A stretch of 58,643 nt of DNA from Chitinophagaceae bacterium (GCA_016786885.1 JAEUVO010000087.1:1-58643); one strand, 5' to 3'. Shown: positions 9,407 through 17,514, counted from the first letter of the stretch. Numbers and translations: made by a program. Notes: generated by a model not told the origin, from the sequence alone.

Positions 9407-9775
9407 ATGCTAAAAAGGATACGACTATATGTTGTTTTATGGACCATTGCAGTTATTGCAGTTGTATTTATGATGGCTGATGGGAAATATGTAAGTATTA
9501 ATGAAAAGAATCTATTCAGAAATTCAGGTGTTGAATCAGGTGTTCTGTCAAGCGAAACAATAAATGAGTTATTATTATCGGCTAACGAATTAAGCATTTC
9601 AGAAAAAAAATCTTTTATTAACCTTTATCTGAAATCCGGAAGCAACCCTGAAGGAAATGATAATGAAAATGAAACGAGGGAGCAGATATATCAAAGAATA
9701 TTTCAACGAAAAATTAATAAACTACAACAAAAAAGCAGGCAAGAAGACTTTTCCATTAAACCTATACCTAAATAA
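9407..9775 (+). CDS. Small single-pass membrane protein, unknown function
   Basis: Not recognised. The 122-residue product has one N-terminal hydrophobic helix (about residues 7-25, after MLKRIR) and a polar, helix-prone remainder rich in Asn, Glu, Lys and Gln that ends QEDFSIKPIPK. The positive N terminus suggests the tail faces the periplasm. The gene starts 24 bases after the kinase stop and ends 6 bases before the lipoprotein, so it belongs to the same transcript. A signalling accessory or a partner of the OmpA-like protein are both possible from position alone. Confidence 0.75.
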   Translation: MLKRIRLYVVLWTIAVIAVVFMMADGKYVSINEKNLFRNSGVESGVLSSETINELLLSANELSISEKKSFINLYLKSGSNPEGNDNENETREQIYQRIFQRKINKLQQKSRQEDFSIKPIPK

Positions 9776-9781
9776 AATTAT

Positions 9782-10681
9782 ATGAAGTATATTATTAGTT
9801 TGCAGATCATATTTAGCCTGTTGGCTACATCTTGCGGAGTTCAAAGAAAATTGGAAGACACCCGTAAGGCTATAACTATCATCAAAGCGGGGCAGGAAAA
9901 GGAAACCGCTAAGTTAAACTCGGTGAATGATTTTTCAGTTGCAAAACTTAACGAAGGGAAAATCGAGAAAAATATAAAACACCTGATCGATAAACGGCTT
10001 GACAGGTATAATGAAAGGTTAGATTCTTCAGCTAAAGTGGTACTTACACTGGAATCATTAATGCAAAACAAAAAGGATTTCAGAAAAGGGTATAAAAAAA
10101 TTGTGTTGCCTGTACTGGATTCCCTTCGAAGGGAGAATTCTTTATATGATGACAGGCTTACAATTTATATGATGATTGAAGATGGATTGAATATTGCGGA
10201 TTATCATCTCTTTGATCTGGCAGCATTTTTTGGGCCTGGAAGGCATATCATTCCGGATGATAAAGTTGAATTTGCTCAGGAATCATTTGCACCAATCGTT
10301 GACTCACTGATAAAATTCTCAAATAAATACAGTACAAAATCAAGGACCGGATCATTGCTGATCCTTGGCTTTGCAGATGGGACAGGCTTCTCTGAGGGAC
10401 CGCTTTATGATACGCTGAAGGCCCTGATAGGAAAGCCAGAGGTGACTAAAGAAGAGCTAAACCTAAAACTATCCGAGTTGCGGGCGGGAGAATTGATCAA
10501 GCATCTTGAACAAATTTATCATCAGAAGAAGCAACAATTTCCTGATACAAAAAACTTCAGTGTAGAATACATCGGCCAAGGAAAAGGAGAAGAATATCCT
10601 TTACCTACAATAAAGGACTATATGACAGAGGATGCTCGTCGCAGAATCGTACTTTGTTATTGGATCGTCTTGCCTGATTGA
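9782..10681 (+). CDS. OmpA-like lipoprotein with N-terminal coiled coil
   Basis: Predicted lipoprotein: signal peptide with lipobox LLATSC (Cys19). Residues about 20-130 are highly charged and helical, probably a coiled coil. Residues about 180-299 resemble the OmpA C-terminal peptidoglycan-binding fold: LLILGFADGTG with the ligand-binding Asp, then LSELRAGELIKHL with the conserved Arg, GQGKGEEYP, and EDARRRIVL in place of NRRVEI. It would tie a lipid-anchored coiled coil to the cell wall. It is the last gene of the operon with the two-component pair, so it may be the sensor's envelope partner or its main target. The OmpA assignment is by motif order only. Confidence 0.75.
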   Translation: MKYIISLQIIFSLLATSCGVQRKLEDTRKAITIIKAGQEKETAKLNSVNDFSVAKLNEGKIEKNIKHLIDKRLDRYNERLDSSAKVVLTLESLMQNKKDFRKGYKKIVLPVLDSLRRENSLYDDRLTIYMMIEDGLNIADYHLFDLAAFFGPGRHIIPDDKVEFAQESFAPIVDSLIKFSNKYSTKSRTGSLLILGFADGTGFSEGPLYDTLKALIGKPEVTKEELNLKLSELRAGELIKHLEQIYHQKKQQFPDTKNFSVEYIGQGKGEEYPLPTIKDYMTEDARRRIVLCYWIVLPD

Positions 10682-10773
10682 TTTCTTTCTCCTTTTAACT
10701 ATCTCAGGATCAGCTTCATCGTTTTCTTAGCCTGTTTTATCGAAAGAAATCTGCTGCGATCTGTCTTTGACGT

Positions 10774-10966
10774 TATTTTGCCTCGCTTTGAGGTAAAACA
10801 GGCGACGGGGGAGGGTACAATAATTTAGGTTAATGGTTGGTCGATATGGCCGCTCTCCCCTCGTTTGCCTGCTATCAAACCATACTAAAAGATTTAAAAG
10901 TTGAGTTTTTAACCGATACCGTGAATGGAAAGTTGTAAAAACCCTGAACCCTTCAGGGTTTTTTAT
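10774..10966 (+). ncRNA. Candidate structured small RNA, family not identified
   Basis: Consecutive stems are visible. First, TTTTGCCTC pairs with GAGGTAAAA around a 5-base loop (10776-10798). Second, CAGGC-GA-CG-GGGGAG (from 10799) pairs with CTCCCC-T-CG-TTT-GCCTG (to 10871), about 15 pairs with small bulges, with an inner GGTC-GGCC hairpin. Then comes an A/T-rich linker and a terminator hairpin with T tract at 10937-10966. The total is about 190 nt, the size range of 6S RNA, but the 5' hairpin does not fit a 6S closing stem and I could not place it in tmRNA, RNase P or SRP families. No good promoter is visible at the 5' end. The minus strand would fold similarly. Confidence 0.4.
10937..10966 (+). 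terminator. Intrinsic terminator in the 10.7-11.2 kb gap
   Basis: AAAAACCCTGA (10937-10947) pairs perfectly with TCAGGGTTTTT (10953-10963) around a 5-base loop and is followed by TTTATTTTA. It lies 255 bases from the end of the lipoprotein gene, so it more likely ends a separate RNA than that operon. The A-rich 5' side would also let it act on the other strand. Confidence 0.8.
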
Positions 10967-11047
10967 TTTAAGTGATTGATTATCAAACGCAGTAGTAAAA
11001 ATACTACATAAATTACGGTATTTTTTACGAAAAAATCCTCGATAAAC

Positions 11048-11078
11048 TTGCAAGTAAAAAAACTGCGTATTATGTTTG
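11048..11078 (+). promoter_or_regulatory. Bacteroidota-type promoter (TTG-N20-TATGTTTG)
   Basis: TTG (11048-11050), a 20-base spacer and TATGTTTG (11071-11078) match both boxes of the phylum's main promoter. Transcription would start near 11084, giving about 170 bases of leader before the T9SS cargo gene at 11254. The box matches are seen directly; activity is inferred. Confidence 0.65.
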
Positions 11079-11253
11079 TTCTCGAATCGAACGAATCCTA
11101 AGAAAACAACGAAATCCGACCACTGAAACTAACTACTCTGATCAAGGGATAATACTCCCAAAAGTTTCAAATCTTACATATCGGGTTTCATTGCAATCTG
11201 AGGGACGAGTTCAACAACCGTACTAACTTAATCTTTACCTCAAATTGAAAACG

Positions 11254-12540
11254 ATGAAAACAATTGTACCCTTAAAGCAAAGCCTTGTGAAGTTTGTGTT
11301 GCTGATTGCTGTGATAGCTTCAGGTGTACTAACCCAGGCTCAATCTCTTCCCGTTTTATCTGAAGGATTAAAATTTGAAAGCTTTCAACATATTTCAGGA
11401 ACAGACTTGGAAGTTGGAGCCGTTTACCGTTTTGCCAGCGTAACAACTAATGTTGATGCCCTGGTTAAAATTGATAGTTTGGTGAATGGTGCCAAAGTAA
11501 ATAAGATTGATGATAATAGTAATGGCTTGGGTTATAAAGCTGCCTTGCAACCTGCCGTTAAATCAGGAAATGTTATTGGAAATTCATACGCTGTATTTTC
11601 AATTCTGTTTGTTCAAAAGGATACTACCATACCTGTTACACTTCAGTCTGTGAATGCAACAGCTCTTGACCTGGATGGCAATAGTACACTTAAAGAGTTT
11701 GTTGAGATAGGTTATGGTACTGGTGCTACTATGTCTTACTGGATGGGAACACCAGATATTCTTGTTTCACAACTTCTAAGTGGTGCTTATTATGCCAGGA
11801 ACATACTTGGTATCGAAAGAAATGGGATTGATACTGCTTCACTGGCCAATATGTTTACAGCTACAAAGACTGATGTATCTTCTTTTGTTCTTAAGTACGG
11901 AACGAGTACAACAAACCCGACCGGCTCTACCAGGCAGTTTAGCCTGTATATGAAAGGATTTGCTTATCCTCCATCTATATTGCCTGTAAGCCTTACTGCT
12001 TTTTCTGCTTCATTAAATAATAATAAAGTTGATCTGAAATGGACAACTGCTTCTGAAGTTAACGTAAGTCATTTTGTGGTGGAAAAAAGCACAGATGGTT
12101 CTAACTATACTGATGCAGGCATGGTTTTCTCTTACGGGAGTGCTTTTGAAACAGCTAATTATACTCTCACAGATAATATTGCAAATGACCAAAGCAAAGT
12201 GATTTATTACCGGCTTCGCTCTGTTGATATTGATGGTAAAAGTCAGTTGTCTGCAACCCGTATCATAAGAATTGACAGCAAGGAAAGCAATAATATCACT
12301 ATACTCACTTATCCTAACCCGGTAAGCAACGAGCTTCGTATTACGGTGCCTGCAAACTGGCAAAATAAGAAGGTAGTGTATGAATTGTTTAATGCCAATG
12401 GTCAGATCGCCAAAAGAAATGAAACTGCTAGCAGCAGCCAGACAGAAACCATTAATGTAATTAACCTGGCACCCGGCTTCTATATAGTAAGAGTAAGCTG
12501 TGAAGGCCAAGTAGCTCAGCAGAAGGTAGTTAAACACTAA
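11254..12540 (+). CDS. Secreted protein with T9SS type A sorting domain
   Basis: Exported protein of 428 residues. ATG 11254 is preferred over the in-frame TTG 11245 because it gives a clean signal peptide (MKTIVPLKQS..., cleavage near TQAQS). Residues about 25-245 form a domain I do not recognise. About 255-340 is FN3-like (LTAFSASLNNNKVDLKWTT, FVVEKSTDGSNY, YYRLRSVDIDGK), and about 348-428 is the sorting domain (TYPNPVSNELRI ... LAPGFYIVRVSCEG ... VVKH). Such proteins cross the outer membrane by T9SS and are usually anchored on the surface or released. The gene has its own promoter and terminator. Confidence 0.88.
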   Translation: MKTIVPLKQSLVKFVLLIAVIASGVLTQAQSLPVLSEGLKFESFQHISGTDLEVGAVYRFASVTTNVDALVKIDSLVNGAKVNKIDDNSNGLGYKAALQPAVKSGNVIGNSYAVFSILFVQKDTTIPVTLQSVNATALDLDGNSTLKEFVEIGYGTGATMSYWMGTPDILVSQLLSGAYYARNILGIERNGIDTASLANMFTATKTDVSSFVLKYGTSTTNPTGSTRQFSLYMKGFAYPPSILPVSLTAFSASLNNNKVDLKWTTASEVNVSHFVVEKSTDGSNYTDAGMVFSYGSAFETANYTLTDNIANDQSKVIYYRLRSVDIDGKSQLSATRIIRIDSKESNNITILTYPNPVSNELRITVPANWQNKKVVYELFNANGQIAKRNETASSSQTETINVINLAPGFYIVRVSCEGQVAQQKVVKH

Positions 12541-12563
12541 AAATAATTTTTTATAGGGGTTCC

Positions 12564-12596
12564 AGCCGCCTTACCTTATGGTGAGGCGGTTCTTTT
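12564..12596 (+). terminator. Intrinsic terminator after the T9SS cargo gene
   Basis: CCGCCTTACC (12566-12575) pairs with GGTGAGGCGG (12580-12589), ten pairs with one G-T, around loop TTAT, followed by TTCTTTTT. It lies 25 bases after the stop at 12540. Confidence 0.85.
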
Positions 12597-12604
12597 TAAA
12601 ATAA

Positions 12605-12636
12605 TTTGGTTTATATTATAAACTACTTTACATTTG
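12605..12636 (+). promoter_or_regulatory. Bacteroidota-type promoter (TTTG-N20-TACATTTG)
   Basis: TTTG (12605-12608), 20-base spacer, TACATTTG (12629-12636): both boxes match the consensus. The -7 element ends 18 bases before the TonB-dependent receptor ATG, so the leader would be only about a dozen bases. Confidence 0.7.
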
Positions 12637-12654
12637 TTTTCCAAACCGTGAATT

Positions 12655-14910
12655 ATGGGAGAGTTTAAAAAATTATATACCATTATAGTAAGCACTTTTC
12701 TGTTGCAAGCAGTAACTGCCCAGGTAACAATCAAAGGTGTTGTAAAGGACAATAAAAATAATCCTGTGGCTGGGGCCAGCATAGCTATCAAAGACAGCTA
12801 CGATGGAGCTACTTCTGATTCTCTTGGCCGGTATAGTTTCAAAACATTTGAAAAAGGAACGCAACTGCTGGTAGTTTCAAATATCGGATTTAAGTCTTTT
12901 GAACAGCAGGTTAAGCTGGAATCAGGGGTATTAACGATAGATGTGGTATTGAAACAAGAAGTCACAGAATTGACTGCTGTGGTACTCTCGGCAGGCACTT
13001 TTGAAGCCAGTGACCGCAAAAGAGCTGCAGCGGTTCTGGATCCTATTGATATTGTGACAACCGCCAGTGCAAACGGAGATATTACACAAGCATTGAAAAC
13101 ATTACCGGGAGCACAACAGGTAGGTGAGAGTGAAGGATTATATGTCAGAGGAGGTACAGCTGCAGAAACGAAAACTTTTATTGACGGCACACTGGTAAAT
13201 AATTTTTTCTTCAGCAGTGTTCCCAATATTGCACAGTTTGGAAGGTTCTCACCTTTTATTTTTAAAGGAACTGTCTTTAGTACTGGTGGTTACTCTGCTT
13301 TATATGGACAGGCGCTGTCTTCAGCACTGATCCTTGAATCAATCGATCTGCCAGAACAATCATCAGCCAATCTTGGAATTAGTGTATTAAGCCTTAGTGC
13401 CGGTTACCAGCATCTTTCTAAAAATAATAAATCTTCATTTGGTGGCAGTTATAGTTATACAGATCTTTCTCTTGCATTTGCGGTGATAAAACAGCGTCAG
13501 GATTATTCAAGGGTACCGGCTTACCATAATGCAGATGCTAACTTTCGTATCAAGACCTCAAAAACAGGTATGCTGAAATACTATGGATATTTCAGCAGCA
13601 ATAAACTTGCATTTACCACTAATAGTATAGATTCACTTGGTTACATGGATAAATTCGCCATTAGCAATACAAATCATTATCATAACCTGTCATGGAAGGA
13701 GAATCTTCCCAAAAGATGGAAGTTGCAGGCAGGTATTTCTTATACTAATAATAAGGACAATATTAACAGCGGAATGCTGGATGCTAACAAGAACGAGGTG
13801 ATACTTGGTAACCTGGAAGGGAAAACATTTGGTATTATTCTAAAAGGGAATTATTTCAATGCCAAAACGGTTATTGAGAAAAAACTAAAAGGATTAAGTG
13901 CCGTTCGTTTTGGAAGTGAGTATAACTATACTCATGATGAATCTGAATACACAGCATACAACGGACAAAAATATCCCGGTACAATAAAAGAGCATATCAA
14001 ATCTGCTTTTGCGGAAGCGGATGTATATGTTGCTAATGATCTGGCTGTAAAGGGAGGGCTCCGGTTAGAGCACTCCTCATCACTTGAAAAAACAAACCTC
14101 GCACCCAGATTTTCAATTGCGTATAAAATAGGTAAGGGAAGCCAGGCTTCGATCGCCTATGGTATTTTTTACCAGAACCCGGAAAGAAGATACTTGCCTT
14201 CCCCCAACGAGTTAACCTACATGAAGGCAACTCATTATATTTTACAATACCAAAAAGTATTGAACCAGCAGTCATTCCGGGCAGAAGTTTTTTATAAAAA
14301 ATATGATAACCTTGTTAAGACAGCTATTGTAGGTTTTACAGAAGCTGCAGTAGGCAATAATGGTTTTGGGGATGCAAAGGGGTTTGAATTTTTCTGGAGG
14401 GACAAGAAGACAATCAAAAACTTTGACTACTGGATATCTTATTCTTATCTCGATACGAAAAGAGACTTTCTTAATTTTCCTTTTGCCATTACACCAAATT
14501 TTGCGGCAAAACATACAGCCTCTCTTGTTACCAAAAAGTTTGTTCAAAACCTGAAGATGAACTTCAATGCATCATATAATTACAGCAGTGGCCGGCCTTA
14601 CTATAATATTGGTTTCGATGGAACGAATTACAAATTCAATGACAGGGGGACTATACCTGATTATCACAATGTAAGTTTTGCAATCAATTATTTACCCACT
14701 ATAGGTAAAAAGGATGCAAAATCATTTGCTGTATATGTATTGCAGGTAAGTAATATTTTCAATATTAAACAAACATACGGGTATACGTATTCCTATAACG
14801 GGCAGAGAAAGGAAGCCATTGTGCCAACTTCGAGGATGTTTGTTTTTATTGGAGCATTCATCAGTTTTGGAGTGGACAGAAGTGAAGAAGTAATTAATAA
14901 CGGATTATAA
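12655..14910 (+). CDS. TonB-dependent outer membrane receptor
   Basis: Outer membrane active transporter of 751 residues. It has a signal peptide (to about residue 22, VTAQ), a carboxypeptidase-regulatory-like domain (about 23-105, IKGVVKDNKNNPVAGASIAI), a plug domain (about 125-240, with ALKTLPGAQQVGESEGLYVRGG and FIDGTLV), and a 22-strand-type beta-barrel to the C terminus. It lacks the long SusC layout and has no SusD partner, so a siderophore, metal or small-ligand role is more likely than glycan uptake. The chain ends with a polar tail after FISFGVD instead of a terminal aromatic residue. It is the first gene of a six-gene operon ending in a winged-helix regulator. Confidence 0.93.
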   Translation: MGEFKKLYTIIVSTFLLQAVTAQVTIKGVVKDNKNNPVAGASIAIKDSYDGATSDSLGRYSFKTFEKGTQLLVVSNIGFKSFEQQVKLESGVLTIDVVLKQEVTELTAVVLSAGTFEASDRKRAAAVLDPIDIVTTASANGDITQALKTLPGAQQVGESEGLYVRGGTAAETKTFIDGTLVNNFFFSSVPNIAQFGRFSPFIFKGTVFSTGGYSALYGQALSSALILESIDLPEQSSANLGISVLSLSAGYQHLSKNNKSSFGGSYSYTDLSLAFAVIKQRQDYSRVPAYHNADANFRIKTSKTGMLKYYGYFSSNKLAFTTNSIDSLGYMDKFAISNTNHYHNLSWKENLPKRWKLQAGISYTNNKDNINSGMLDANKNEVILGNLEGKTFGIILKGNYFNAKTVIEKKLKGLSAVRFGSEYNYTHDESEYTAYNGQKYPGTIKEHIKSAFAEADVYVANDLAVKGGLRLEHSSSLEKTNLAPRFSIAYKIGKGSQASIAYGIFYQNPERRYLPSPNELTYMKATHYILQYQKVLNQQSFRAEVFYKKYDNLVKTAIVGFTEAAVGNNGFGDAKGFEFFWRDKKTIKNFDYWISYSYLDTKRDFLNFPFAITPNFAAKHTASLVTKKFVQNLKMNFNASYNYSSGRPYYNIGFDGTNYKFNDRGTIPDYHNVSFAINYLPTIGKKDAKSFAVYVLQVSNIFNIKQTYGYTYSYNGQRKEAIVPTSRMFVFIGAFISFGVDRSEEVINNGL

Positions 14911-14928
14911 ACTATAAATTTTTAAATT

Positions 14929-15219
14929 ATGGATCAACAAACATCTGGTCCTGAAAAGGATCCAAAGCTTTGGGAAATAGCTCAGAAAAGAGCCAGCTTC
15001 AAATCGAATCTTATTACATATATTATTGTCAATGCTTTTCTGTGGATACTTTGGGCTATCACAAAAGGCAAGGGATACTATGGAGGCATTCCTTGGCCTG
15101 TATGGCCAACGTTGGGTTGGGGTATTGGTATAATCTTTCATTATTTCGGAGCCTATGTATACCCGGAGGCCAATTCGGCAGAACGGGAATATGAGAAACT
15201 AAAAAATAAAAAGTCATAA
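14929..15219 (+). CDS. 2TM-domain small membrane protein
   Basis: 96 residues with two membrane helices (about 27-45 and 62-80). The charged start DPKLWEIAQKRASFKSN and the short loop between helices match the 2TM domain common in Bacteroidota, often found as a stand-alone protein or fused to a LytTR regulator or kinase. The function of the family is not established. It lies 18 bases after the receptor gene and 27 before the TPR-like gene, so it is cotranscribed with both. Confidence 0.8.
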   Translation: MDQQTSGPEKDPKLWEIAQKRASFKSNLITYIIVNAFLWILWAITKGKGYYGGIPWPVWPTLGWGIGIIFHYFGAYVYPEANSAEREYEKLKNKKS

Positions 15220-15246
15220 TCTTTTACTATTAAAATTATAATCAAC

Positions 15247-15891
15247 ATGAAAAAAGGTTTATTTGTTTTACTTGCACTAGTAATAACAACTGCAACAATT
15301 GCACAAAGTGAAAAATATATCAAGGCCATGGAGGCCCTGGTACCTGCTGTCGATACAACCCGCAATCCTGAGGGCCTGACTGAACTAGCTAACTCTTTTG
15401 AGCGAATAGCTAATGCGGAAAAAACACAGTGGTTGCCATATTATTATGCAGCTTTATGTTATATTAATAAAGCGAATATGCTATATGCGACACAGCAACT
15501 GGATCAGATTGATCCTTTGATGGACAAGGCTGAACCTCTGTTGATGAAGGCAGAAGAACTGGAAAAAAATAATTCCGAGGTCCATTGCCTGAAAAAAATG
15601 TTTAATACGGGTAAGATGATGGCTGATCCTATGAACAGGTACATGACTTATGGGCAACCGGCTGCCGAGGCACTTGAGACAGCAAAAAGCCTGAACCCTG
15701 AGAATCCGAGAGTTTATTTGCTGGAAGGAATTGATAAGTATTATACGCCAGAGCAATGGGGAGGAAGTAAGACCGAAGGAAAAAAACTTTTCGAGGCAGC
15801 TATGAAAAAATATGAAGCATTTAAACCTGCCAGTAGTATTCACCCTTCTTGGGGAATTGGTCAGGTTAAATATTTCCTTACTCTGGAATAA
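15247..15891 (+). CDS. Secreted TPR-like helical protein, unknown function
   Basis: 214 residues with a clear signal peptide (MKKGLFVLLALVITTATIAQ). The mature part is helical with TPR-like spacing: WLPYYYAALCYINKA, then DPLMDKAEPLLMKAEEL, then ALETAKSLNPENPRVYLLEGI. A family beyond that cannot be named. It is probably periplasmic and sits within the receptor operon. A strong hairpin follows its stop codon, so expression of the last three genes may be lower than that of the first three. Confidence 0.8.
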   Translation: MKKGLFVLLALVITTATIAQSEKYIKAMEALVPAVDTTRNPEGLTELANSFERIANAEKTQWLPYYYAALCYINKANMLYATQQLDQIDPLMDKAEPLLMKAEELEKNNSEVHCLKKMFNTGKMMADPMNRYMTYGQPAAEALETAKSLNPENPRVYLLEGIDKYYTPEQWGGSKTEGKKLFEAAMKKYEAFKPASSIHPSWGIGQVKYFLTLE

Positions 15892-15902
15892 GGAATAATG
15901 AT

Positions 15903-15939
15903 TGACTGAAAGCAGCCGGATTCTGGCTGCTTTCAGTCG
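15903..15939 (+). terminator. Strong hairpin inside the TonB receptor operon
   Basis: GACTGAAAGCAGCC (15904-15917) pairs perfectly with GGCTGCTTTCAGTC (15925-15938), 14 pairs with a 7-base loop, followed by the weak T tract GTTTAAAATAATT. It could be a leaky terminator or an mRNA stabiliser between the third and fourth genes. Confidence 0.6.
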
Positions 15940-15954
15940 TTTAAAATAATTACT

Positions 15955-16539
15955 ATGACCAACGATAATTTCACACCGGAGCAAAGTTTACAGCTGATTC
16001 AGTCTATGATCAGTAAGACTAAACAAAACATGTCTGACAATAGTATTTACTTTCTTGTATGGGGGTGGCTCACATTTATCGCCTGCACAGGCCAGTTTGT
16101 ACTAAAGAATATTTTTCAGTATGAAAAACACTACCTGGTATGGACGGTGATTATTTTAGGTATTGCCTTTTCTATTTACCAGGGCAGGAAGGAACATGCG
16201 GCTACTAAAGTAAAAACCTATGTGGATGAGAACATGAAACACTTATGGGCTGGTATGGCAATAAGTTTTTTTGTATTAGGGATGATCCTTACAAGGCTGG
16301 GTTGGGGAACAGTGATATTTCCTTTTTTTATTATGCTGTATGGGCTTGGAACATTTGTATCCGGGAACTTTATCCAATTCAAACCCCTGATCATCGGAGG
16401 CATAATTGCCTGGGCGCTGGCCATTGGATCAACATTTGTGGATTATGATTACCAGATGCTTTTTGGAGCAGGAGCTATTTTGATCAGTTATATCATACCA
16501 GCTCATATGTTACGATACCGAAACAGGATAGCTAACTGA
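15955..16539 (+). CDS. Multi-pass membrane protein, paralog of the next gene
   Basis: 194 residues: a short soluble start (TPEQSLQLIQSMISKTKQNM) and about five or six membrane helices. The same layout and opening motif recur in the following gene (EKESLDLITQMINKAKDA; then a W-G helix; a VKTY-D linker; a -MLYG-P/L-TFV helix), so the two are paralogs from an old duplication and may form a heteromer. The family has no function that I know. It lies just before a winged-helix regulator, so a membrane partner of that regulator is one possibility. Confidence 0.8.
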   Translation: MTNDNFTPEQSLQLIQSMISKTKQNMSDNSIYFLVWGWLTFIACTGQFVLKNIFQYEKHYLVWTVIILGIAFSIYQGRKEHAATKVKTYVDENMKHLWAGMAISFFVLGMILTRLGWGTVIFPFFIMLYGLGTFVSGNFIQFKPLIIGGIIAWALAIGSTFVDYDYQMLFGAGAILISYIIPAHMLRYRNRIAN

Positions 16540-16553
16540 CAAATCTAATTATC

Positions 16554-17228
16554 ATGAACGAACAAGAAAAAATACTGACAGAGAAAGAAAGCCTTGATCT
16601 GATTACACAAATGATCAATAAAGCAAAGGATGCTTGTCATGATACAGGTGTCGCTGCTATTATGTGGGGATCCGTAATAGCTCTTTGTTCGCTGGTGAGA
16701 TTATCTGAGCTGCATTTTGCATACAGATTGCCGTTTGATATTTACCTGCTTACAATTGTTGCTGTAATTCCGCAGATATATTTCACAATAAAAGAAAAAA
16801 GGAAAAGAAAAGTAAAGACTTATGATGATGGTTTTATGGATTCGCTGTGGATGGGATTTGGTATTTGCATTTTCCTGATGATTTATACTACTAATGCTAT
16901 GTATAGTCAATGGGGCCCGGCAGCAGATGAGTACAGAAAATTATCAGGCAATGTATATCCTTTCAGGTTGTATGAATTTAATTCTTCTTTCTTTTTGATG
17001 CTGTATGGATTACCTACGTTTGTTACAGGAGTTAGTATGAAGTTCAAACCGATGCTTTGGGGAGGTTTACTTTGCTGGGTGTGTTGCCTGGTAACAATTT
17101 ATACTACGATAAAGATCGACCTGGTCTTGGTCGCCTTGTCTTCCGTCTTTGCATGGCTGGTTCCGGGTATCATTATGGAGAAAGATTACAGAAAAGCCAA
17201 AAGTGAGTTAGCACAAGCAAATGTTTAA
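16554..17228 (+). CDS. Multi-pass membrane protein, paralog of the previous gene
   Basis: 224 residues with the same plan as its neighbour: cytosolic ESLDLITQMINKAKDA start, five or six helices, the KVKTYDDG linker and FFLMLYGLPTFVTGVSMKFKP near the end. It is longer than the neighbour because of an extra loop (about residues 117-140). It overlaps the winged-helix gene by 8 bases (17221-17228), which implies translational coupling with that regulator. Confidence 0.8.
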   Translation: MNEQEKILTEKESLDLITQMINKAKDACHDTGVAAIMWGSVIALCSLVRLSELHFAYRLPFDIYLLTIVAVIPQIYFTIKEKRKRKVKTYDDGFMDSLWMGFGICIFLMIYTTNAMYSQWGPAADEYRKLSGNVYPFRLYEFNSSFFLMLYGLPTFVTGVSMKFKPMLWGGLLCWVCCLVTIYTTIKIDLVLVALSSVFAWLVPGIIMEKDYRKAKSELAQANV

Positions 17229-17508
17229 AGAACTCGATCCTATATTACATTCCCAGCTGCGGTTGGCTGTTATGTCACTTCTTATTGGTGTGAAGGAAGC
17301 TGAGTTCACATTTATAAAAGAGAAAACTAACTCGACAGCAGGTAACCTGAGTGTGCAGATACAAAAACTAAAAGATGCGGGTTATATAGATGTGATAAAG
17401 CAGTTTAAGGATAATTACCCGCAGACTACCTGCAAAATAACAAAGTTGGGTATTAAAGCTTTTGAAGAATATGTGGCAAATCTGCAATCTTATCTTGGAA
17501 GAAGCTAA
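17221..17508 (+). CDS. Winged-helix transcriptional regulator
   Basis: A 95-residue one-domain DNA-binding protein: DPILHSQLRLAVMSLLI, recognition helix region STAGNLSVQIQKLKDAGYI, and wing TTCKITKLGIKAFEEY. This matches the short ArsR/MarR-like winged-helix proteins (HTH_34 type) often encoded beside membrane proteins in Bacteroidota. No effector domain is present, so any signal must come through another protein, for which the overlapping membrane gene upstream is the obvious candidate. It ends the operon. It may control the promoter at 12605-12636, which is an inference. Confidence 0.87.
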   Translation: MFKELDPILHSQLRLAVMSLLIGVKEAEFTFIKEKTNSTAGNLSVQIQKLKDAGYIDVIKQFKDNYPQTTCKITKLGIKAFEEYVANLQSYLGRS

Positions 17509-17514
17509 AAATGA

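Larger units (their letters stand above)
10682..11253. other. 572-base gene-free region with RNA, terminator and promoter signals
   Basis: No convincing protein gene lies here. From left to right it holds a set of strong hairpins (10774-10966) that end in an intrinsic terminator, a small perfect hairpin GTAGTA-AAAA-TACTAC near 10991-11006, a well-formed promoter at 11048-11078, and about 170 bases of leader for the next gene. A frame of 108 codons on the minus strand crosses the hairpins and looks spurious. Confidence 0.6.

Noticed and set aside
10774..10966. Assignment of the RNA candidate to 6S, tmRNA, RNase P or SRP RNA
   Set aside because: The size fits 6S but the 5' hairpin does not, and the hallmark sequences of the other three are absent on both strands.
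10727..11053. Minus-strand frame of 108 codons in the 10.7-11.2 kb gap
   Set aside because: It crosses the strong hairpins and the terminator, has an unnatural Arg/Phe/Tyr-rich composition and no neighbour to couple with.
12013..12537. Minus-strand frame of 174 codons inside the T9SS cargo gene
   Set aside because: It is an antisense shadow of the FN3-like and sorting-domain coding sequence.
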